NCBI GenBank assembly: GCA_015680685.1
Contig: MNCI01017913.1
Span: 2,141,940 to 2,205,939, forward strand
From: Gnetum montanum
Taxonomy: Eukaryota > Streptophyta > Gnetopsida > Gnetales > Gnetaceae
Length of the DNA: 64,000 nucleotides
Reading direction: 5' to 3'
A program made the position numbers and the translations under genes. The notes below the pieces were generated by a model, which worked only from the letters and a program-made list of their open reading frames with translations, made no database searches and was not told the origin of the DNA. This document shows, in pieces, positions 56,991-64,000 of this stretch (the first letter of the stretch is position 1; every line of letters starts with the position of its first letter).

Positions 56991-57769
56991 TCTATGCCCT
57001 TTCTATGCATGACAAGTAATCCTGCACGTTGTCTGTACCCCGTTACCTATTAGCATAGACATGACACCTTTGTGGTTGTCTACACATCAGGTGGTGCAAA
57101 CTGGTCACAATGACAGTTCCCCTAGAACCTTGCAAGAAGAAAGCCTCCAACTACTTACTATACCATGTATGCTACTTGAGTCCAATGTGGCATAGCGATC
57201 CGATCAATGTGATACACTGACCGCACACACATCTACAGTGTTATGCTATGTACCGTGTAACACCTCTCTATAGGGTTATGTTGTTTACTGCATCACGCAC
57301 TCTACAGTGCTATGCTATCCATCGTAGTACATTTCCCATCATGTTACGCTATCTACGTCTTGCACAACATAGCAAACCTTCTAGCATAGCAGTCCTGCTT
57401 AGTGTAGCAGGTGTAATAGTGAAGGAAGCCAGCTTCTAACACTTCCCAATGTAGCCATTCTCAGCCTCCTCTCCTACAGCTCTCAACTACAACCATTCAA
57501 TGTAACAACACGCTACTCGTAACTCCTCCTTACACATACCTTTTCTATTTCCACCAATTTCATAACTGAAAATGATTCCTACCATCATTTCCATTCCCAT
57601 CATGAAACAAGAGGTTCCCTACTCTGTCCAACACATGGTAGGTCCTGAGCAACTACCCATCCTAGTGTTGATGCTACAAATATTCCTCAAATAGTGGCAA
57701 AGATCTCCCAAATGCCTACCGCAAGACCAAGAATGTTACAACTTTCTATGCACTAAAATGTAGGCTAAT
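56991..57769 (+). other. RE-G leader with more GCTATGC-type repeats
   Basis: Untranslated leader between primer site and gag. Words such as GTTATGCTATG, GTGCTATGCTATC and GTTACGCTATC (57,180-57,410) resemble the palindromic units of the LTR, so the repeat spreads beyond the LTR. No ORF can be supported. Confidence 0.45.
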
Positions 57770-60495
57770 CTACCCTTTGAACTTCGAAAGAGAAATGGAA
57801 CTTCGAGTTCATCTATGGGAATGGAAGGGAGTTCATTCCTACTCCCGATATCACCATCTTATTGACTAAGATATATCAATGGATGTTGAGCCAACTTGTC
57901 CAAGTAAGTAGGGCAAGCAAGTGGGACACTATGTCCCACTACAAAGAAACCTTCCAAAATGGCCAAGAGGATTTGGACTCCCACTTAGAAGGTGGTGGAC
58001 CAATCTACACCATGGGTGTCCCCTCTACCTCCATTGCCCACTCGCATTAGTTGAAGTTTGCCATTCCCTTTCCTATCACCGTGACAATCTCACAACCCGA
58101 ACACTCCATGATAATGGGTAGTCACCCAATGCTTTCAACGTACCAGCATATAGGCCCTTCAACTTCTTTCCTAGTTACCCTTCCTTCTCAGTCTACCTCG
58201 GTATCACACCCAACATTGGTGACATCTAGGTTATCGTATGTGTACACTCTACCTATGTGAAAACTTCACATAGGTTCTAGTTCAATCCCCTCATCTACAC
58301 TTGTCCCACCATCAATAGTGGCCCCTACCTCAACTACATGGTGGACAGCAACCACTACTTTCCCTACTGCCTAGTCATCTCAGATTTCCCACTGCATGCA
58401 ACCCCAAGTGTACTAGGTTCCACACATAGTGCAAAAAAACATGGGGCTGTGGACTGCTCCACCAACTAGGCAAGTAACCAACCCTACAGCACCACCAATC
58501 ATGGCTGCCCTGGTAGCACTGCTCGCTAGGTGGTGGACCATCCAAGCAACACCACTTGCTAGAGTGGTCCCAACAGTGGCCCCCATGGGATAGGATACTA
58601 CTCCTACAACACCACCTACAATGGCTGCTTTAGTAGCCTCATAACCACCTACAACACTCCTGGGTCTAGATCAAGCTTTCCAACTCATCTAGACCCTCAC
58701 TAAAGAAATCAAATGGCTTAAAGCTGCTGGTTCTGAAACTGTGCTGGTCATGGACTTTTATCATGATGACCCTATCATCCTGGCTATCCCTATGCTTACA
58801 TTTCCTCTAGGGGTGCCACTCCTCCAATTTACAAAATACAATGAGAATGGTGATCCAAATGCACATTTGGTGAGCTTCAGGTCCAAATCCTTATTGCTAC
58901 AACCATGGCCTCAGATCATCATTCGTGTCTTTGCCATGTCTCTGATAGGCAAAGCTTTGGACTAGTACCGTGCACTTCCACCTACCTCCATCTCCACCTT
59001 GGAGGAGCTGCTAAGTCAATTCGTGACCTGCTTCAAGTACAACTTGAAACTAGAGGTCACACTAGACCAGCTCATGAGCGTTAAGTAGGATCCACTAGAT
59101 TCTATGCAGAGATTCATACAATAGTGGAGTGAAACCTTAAACAAGATATGCAAACTGATTTTCGAGGCTCACTTGTTGGCCATCTTTAAGGGTGTGGTAA
59201 ATGACTTCATTAAGTCTAAACTCTATTACCTAGCCCCGAGGTCCCTTATCCAAGCATTTGCTCAGACTAAGAGCATTTAGGACATAGCCAAAGCTAGTAG
59301 GGACCCAGCCTATGTGACCTATAAAAATGCACACATTAAGAAAGACAAAGAGAAGGGCAAGGTTGTGGCAACAACAGTGGTCATTATGGCCAAAGAAACC
59401 AAGCCCAATAATAGCAACAACAAAAATTCTACCACAGCACCAAACACTACCACCAACAACACACCTGGCTCCAGCAATACTAGTCAGTCCTCGGCCTCAA
59501 CACCTATGGTACCAACCCAACCAACACAGAACTTTGAGCACAAGGACCACTCAAAGTATACCCCATTACCAATTAAGCCTTCAGAACTCTTGAAGAAACT
59601 ATTGGAAGCTAAGTGTATAAAACACAAACAAATGTCAAAGGAGGCTATTGAAGACCATCAAAGGTACTGCAAAGTTCTTAAGAACCCCTCCTTGGCTATG
59701 CCCAATGAGCCACCAGTGCCTAAGAATTTCAAGTTAGAGTGTTTTTGTGACTATCACCAACTATGTGGTCATGATATATATTATTGCTTATCACTGAAAG
59801 ATGACATTCACCACATGATTGATCAAGGCAAGCTGGTCTTAGACGAGAGTAGTCCCATTCGACCTAAAAACCAGTCAATGGATGTTTACAAAGATCCTTT
59901 GAATGCAAACAATGCAAGTTATACAATCAACACTATTAGCATTGACAATAACCCTGAGCCACCACAACAACCATTCATGATTTGCGTACCTCCTCGCAAT
60001 GCAGAAATGTCAACAACTACTAAGTTGCAGGACCCCTTTGTCATTAGGACCCCTCGTCAGACACCTCCTACATCCTTTGTGCTGAAAACCACATTGTAGA
60101 CCACTGTAACAATGCAAGAACCATTTGTCATCAAGGTGCCAAGATAGGCAACCTCTCCCCCAACTTAAAATCGAGTGACGAAGGCTACCCCCTAGCCTCC
60201 TTGTCCAAAGAAGTGTGAAGAATGCCTAGTAGATAAGCTAGCTAGGGAATGTACTATGCTAGGTCCTCCTAAGCCTACCCCTTTGTTTGCAGTCCCCATG
60301 GCCTCTTTCTCCCTAGCAACTAATAGTAACACTCAAACACAATCATCACCTTCCTACCAAAGAAAACCTATTGCTCAACTAGAAACCACTCTCCCTCAAG
60401 AGATCTATCTTCTAGGACATATGGAAGAGGACAAGGCCAACAAACAACAAGATAATGGGCAAGATTTACTGAATGCCCTTTCACAAGTTAAATAG
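57770..60495 (+). pseudogene. RE-G gag (Tat-like)
   Basis: One reading frame runs from about 57,770 to 60,495 with scattered stops, including an uninterrupted 261-codon stretch at 59,314-60,099. N-terminal part: EKWNFEFIYGNGREFIPT, then a long Pro/Thr-rich linker, then a helix QAFQLI-TLTKEIKWLKA (about 58,674-58,728). The capsid-like core begins FPLGVPLLQFTKYNENGDPN (about 58,801-58,860), with RVFAMSLIGKALD and a later PLDSMQRFI block. Next is a basic linker and a zinc-knuckle-like FCDYHQLCGHDIYYCLSLK (about 59,742-59,798). A second Pro-rich tail follows. It assembles the particle; homologous to RE-E gag at 51,100-51,220. Confidence 0.65.
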
Positions 60496-60549
60496 GCTCT
60501 AAAGTAGGCAAATACAACATTAAGCCTATATGACCTAATAATGACCTCT

Positions 60550-61330
60550 GCATTGTGATACAATGGTTCTCATGTTGACATCAATTCCTATTAGCGAAAA
60601 GCTATCGGCTAAAGAGAAGGCCATTCATGCAATCATGCTTCCCCCCATTGCCGAAGAGTAATGGCCCACCTAGCTAACATTTCATGAAAAATCCATTAAG
60701 AACAACCCTGAAAAGGGTCAAGTCACAACTGCTCCTATGTTCATCACCATTCAGGTGGGCCAATACAAGATTTGTAGGGTACGCATTGATGATGGGCCTG
60801 TCATCAACATAATCCCATTTCCCATCATGGATAAATTGGGCTTGGTAGATCAAATAAAACCCATGGAAACTTCATGTCTTAAGTCCTTCAATGGGGCATG
60901 TGTGGTGGTCAAGGGGACTACGCATATCAATTTCATGGTGGAGGACTAGTTTCCTATTAGCACAGTGTTCATCATCATCGAGGAGATGCCTAGGTTCAAC
61001 TTGATCTTGGGGAGATCATGGTTGGCCCAACAAAGGGCTATCTCCTCCCCTATACATCAAGAAATCCACTTATCTTATGTAGGTGGAGAAGTGGTGATTT
61101 ACAATGATGAAGTGGCTCCCCAGTCCAATAACAAGGTGGATGTGGAGTAGGGTTTAAAGATAGAAGTCTCTGAAAACAAAGCCCCTGTTCAAACTAAAAC
61201 ACCTGAATAGGCTAAAACTGTCAACCCAAGTGAAGAAACAACATGGGCCGAGTTGCCCTTCCAAATGGTAAATGATAACATAGATGAATACCATTGCAAG
61301 GCATATTAGCCATATGTCTTACCTAACCCA
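60550..61330 (+). pseudogene. RE-G protease and following WAELPF box
   Basis: A frame change from gag leads to a protease frame. ISEKLSAKEKAIHAIM (about 60,594) precedes FITIQVGQYKICRVRIDDGP (60,740-60,799). The catalytic position reads Asp-Asp-Gly, a variant of Asp-Ser/Thr-Gly. LKSFNGACVVVKGTTHINFM and RFNLILGRSWLAQQRAI (about 60,992-61,042) complete the retropepsin pattern, with one stop at 60,947. TTWAELPFQMV at about 61,238-61,270 ends the recognisable coding region. The same box ends the RE-E protease region. The enzyme would process Gag-Pol. Confidence 0.7.
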
Positions 61331-61354
61331 AGTTAGGTTAGAAAGAAATTGCAC

Positions 61355-61590
61355 AATTGAAACTTGTTTTTACATCACTTCAGCAAATTGTTACACTTCT
61401 TATTGCATCACTTACATTTCACATTAAATTTCTTATTTGCATCATTTACATTTTGCATTTTAGTTTTCTGTTTGCATCTGTTACATTTTACATTAAGTTT
61501 TTTGTTCACATCATTTACATTTTTTTTACATTAAGCTTATTGTTTGCACAATTTACATTCCATGTTAAGTTTGCTTATTGTGTTGCCCTT
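61355..61590. repeat. Minisatellite 1 in RE-G, unit about 45-50 bp
   Basis: Five imperfect copies of a unit like TTTGCATCATTTACATTTTA followed by CATTAAGTTTTTTG. Copies start at about 61,388, 61,436, 61,472, 61,505 and 61,551. It follows the protease box directly. Confidence 0.75.
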
Positions 61591-61609
61591 GCTATTAGAA
61601 ATCAAATTG

Positions 61610-61850
61610 CACAGCCCAAAATAGCCTAAAACTAGCAATGGCTCGAAATGGCCTAATACTAGCAATGGTCTAGAATGGCCTTAAACTACCATCATGGCCT
61701 GCTAAGGCCTAAAACTAGCAACTTTACTTCCCTAAAACAAAGAAAACAAAAATAAAAAAATCATCATGGAGAAATGGCCCAAAATGACCTTAAACTATTG
61801 CCATGGCCCAAAATGGTCTTAAACTAGAACAAGGGGGCCCACAAGGGGCC
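61610..61850. repeat. Minisatellite 2 in RE-G, unit about 30 bp
   Basis: Copies of ATGGCCTAAAACTAGCA-type sequence recur: CCTAAAACTAGCAATGG (61,625), CCTAATACTAGCAATGG (61,653), CCTTAAACTACCATCATGG (61,679) and CCTAAAACTAGCA (61,709). Two longer-spaced copies (GACCTTAAACTATTGCCATGG at 61,788 as its first 20 bases, and GGTCTTAAACTAG at 61,815) follow. A spacer of A-rich sequence divides the array. Confidence 0.75.
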
Positions 61851-62019
61851 CAAACACATTGATTAAAAATTGATTAGTCAAAAAAATATAAAATCTTATT
61901 TTACATTATGTTCTTCATCAAATTTCAGTCCATACAATAATGTTTACAAAAATAAAATCTTCTTCCACCATGCTATAAGTCTTTGTCAGCATCCCCATTT
62001 CTTACACCACTCAATCCTA

Positions 62020-64000
62020 CACCTCCATTTGGACCCTACACAAAATAAAAATTAATAATGAATCAAACAACAACAAGGCTCTCATAAAATAAACTTTGAC
62101 ACAATAAAGAATGACTAACCTGAGGTGGCCCCACATCCATTTTAGAGGGTATCTTATCCATGCCAGCTGCTAGATGTTGTACGATCTCCTCCTCGGTGAG
62201 GTTGGCCCAATTTTCCTCCCCCAAATCAATGGTTGCAAAATTTTTCCCTTTCTCCATAGCTATTCATCTGGGTGGTCCTAGAGAAAAGGTGGTGATGGTG
62301 GTCTCCCCAGAAGGTAAGGTCATTTCTCTTTCAGGAGACTCACTGACCACCACTTGTTGCATGAACTTTTCATAGGCCTTAGTAGTGCCAATGACATCGA
62401 GGAATAGCTTATGGGTATACAACTCAATAGAAGCATCCTGATATTGTTTACGATAGGTAGTACATTTCATTTTGTACATGTGCTTATGGTTCTTTTGTGC
62501 CTGCCTCCATTCATACACCTTTGCACTATAGTCCTTCCATTCTTGGTTCTTCTAGGCCAATAAGTCCATCTGCATGCATTGTTCAATAATCTCACGAGTG
62601 GCCTCATTCTTACTCCATACAACTATCCAGTATCTTGCATAGTCAATTACATCCATATGCCAACTGCTGTCGCAAGTGTCACGGGCCAATAGAAATTCAT
62701 TTCTACACCAAAGATCCTCGTTGACACGCCTGTAGTCCCATAATGAATGTGCCAAGTAGAGTGCACATTTTCTCATTTCCTTGTATACATCACAAGGAAC
62801 CTTGGTCACCTCTGGTGGGAGTATAGACACTACGTCAACCTCAACTGCTTGTCAAGGGTCCCTTGAGACAAGAAGCTATCAATCACATGTGGGAAAGCGT
62901 TATTCATAGTACCATAGCAAAAAATGCAACAACTTAGAGAAACTAATGGAGTAATTTCAACATACCTATCTTAGGATAAGTTTGCCTTAGGTGATCAATC
63001 ATTTCATTGACCACCCCCTCCATAAAGGTGAATTTCATGGTTGGAGACGGATCAAGGAAGAAGAGTCGAGGGCCTTAACAGTGGTGTCCGCTGCACAATA
63101 AAACATGTTAGAAATGATGGAAAGGATAACAATGAAAGTAAAAAATAACATAAATGATAGTGCAAATCTCCTACCTAGCAAACCCTCAAGGGTGATAGCG
63201 GGGGGATCACCCATCGACACACTATCAAGGAAGCGATCAAACTCATCAGCATCGAATTGTAGCCCTTTTCCTTTTAGCTAACTCAAAAGTGTGGTAGCAT
63301 CCTCAATAGTCATATGCCCCTCAAGTACTAGGGCACACTCAACAAAATGATCATCAACAACAAGGGCCTCTTCCTCTATGGTAGGGGTCTCTTCTTCTGC
63401 GGCTGGGGCCTCTTCTTCCTCTACAGTGGGGGCCCCTACTTAAGGGGCCAAAACCTCTTCTTCTTCTTCTATTAAACACATCTAAGATGAGTCGTCTAGT
63501 GTAACACACAATGGTATTGATAACTAGTGAAATAATCAAGCATACTTACCAATTGTGGGTGGTACTTTGCGAACTTCAATTCACAACTTTGTCCCCCTCT
63601 CCTCATTATTAGAAGTAATTTCTTCTGTAGGATGAGACTTTTTGCATTATAGCCTGGTTTTCACCATTTCTACAATGAGATGTGCCCCCCTTAACACATT
63701 ACCTATGTTAATGAGAGATGCCTCTCCAATTCTGTCTGGAGCATGAAAGGTATGCCCCACCTAATCCCTTGTTGTTATCAAATGTGATTCCCCAATAGCT
63801 TCTGGGGGGTCTTGGGACTAGGTGGTGTGAATCACTTGGAAAATCCATGGCTTGGATATCTAGGTACGATCTTACTACACCCAGGCACCATTATCAAGGA
63901 CCATAAAGAATTTTGCAAAGCATCATAGGCAAGCTACAAAGAAGGTGTAGTGTACATTGAAATGGGCATCAAGCTTCTCACAAAGCTTGAGCATTTTAGC
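62020..64000 (-). pseudogene. Antisense spliced gene inside RE-G, function unknown, 5' end outside the window
   Basis: On the - strand, coding segments run from 64,000 (MLKLCEKLDAHFNVHYTFF) through PEAIGESHLI and an acidic region (EEEAPAAEEETPTIEEEALV, about 63,425-63,366) to DADEFDRFLDSVSMGDPP and ITLEGLLG. After intron 63,091-63,174 comes DTTVKALDSSS and, after a frameshift, FMEGVVNEMIDHLRQTYPKI. After intron 62,845-62,965 come VVSILPPEVTKVPCDVYKEM, a 92-codon open stretch (62,830-62,552) and YEWRQAQKNHKHMYKMK. It ends with IVQHLAAGMDKIPSKMD, intron 62,036-62,119 and a short final exon. Only a few stops or frameshifts occur. Homologous to the RE-E gene; no known domain recognised. Confidence 0.6.

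Larger units (their letters stand above)
54713..64000 (+). mobile_element. RE-G: Tat-like LTR retrotransposon of the LTR-D family, runs off the window
   Basis: Order on the + strand: 5' LTR (54,713-56,965), primer-binding-like site, leader, gag (57,770-60,495), protease (60,550-61,330), two minisatellites (61,355-61,850), then a gene on the - strand (62,020 to beyond 64,000). Polymerase and integrase are expected to the right of the window. The LTR family is that of the solo LTR at 20,972-22,727. Gag and protease are homologous to RE-E. It interrupts RE-F. Confidence 0.75.

Noticed and set aside
62160-62375. + strand open frame opposite the RE-G antisense gene
   Set aside because: It is the shadow of the better-supported - strand coding segments, which have homology to RE-E.
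1-64000. Search for tRNA, rRNA, snRNA and intact single-copy host genes
   Set aside because: No tRNA-like cloverleaf or other conserved RNA gene, and no intact host protein, was recognised by eye. A covariance-model scan would be needed to exclude small RNA genes.

Overview
The window looks like intergenic DNA from a vascular plant with a very large, old, repeat-packed genome. A gymnosperm such as a conifer is my best guess, from the many ancient Ty3/gypsy (Athila- and Tat-like) elements, the endogenous caulimovirid and the near absence of intact genes; I cannot prove the lineage. I found no intact host gene, rRNA or tRNA. Almost everything with structure is a decayed retroelement, often nested inside another. 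Labels used below are RE-A to RE-G.

Layout. 1-3,445: 3' tail of RE-A (extra ORF, polypurine tract, 2.7 kb LTR) whose LTR holds a gene-like exon-intron-exon segment. 3,446-6,100: AT-rich, nearly featureless. 6,130-12,350: endogenous caulimovirid, + strand, heavily broken. 12,980-14,160: LINE reverse-transcriptase tail, - strand. 15,789-36,604: RE-B, a large Tat-like element with two about 2.8 kb LTRs. RE-B is split by solo LTR-D (20,972-22,727, 5-bp target duplication) and by RE-C (26,608-33,315, complete non-autonomous Athila-like element, 5-bp target duplication). 37,205-51,420: RE-E, a - strand Tat-like element. 51,657-54,712: RE-F, a + strand Athila-like element cut by the next insertion. 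54,713-64,000: RE-G, a + strand Tat-like element of the LTR-D family that runs off the window.

Most interesting point. RE-E and RE-G are separate insertions in opposite orientation, yet in both the protease is followed by a gene on the opposite strand. In RE-E, where the far side is visible, that gene lies between protease and reverse transcriptase. The two antisense genes are recognisably homologous and appear to share three intron positions. This suggests that the antisense spliced gene is a resident part of the retroelement family and not a chance nested insertion. Other notable points are an antisense pentatricopeptide-repeat gene fragment carried in both RE-B LTRs, replaced in the RE-A LTR by another gene-like segment; family-specific palindromes just upstream of the TATA box in four LTR families; and a possible RNase H domain placed before the reverse transcriptase in RE-B.

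All domain calls come from reading translations by eye. No database or alignment was run. Element ends are exact only where a target-site duplication is stated.
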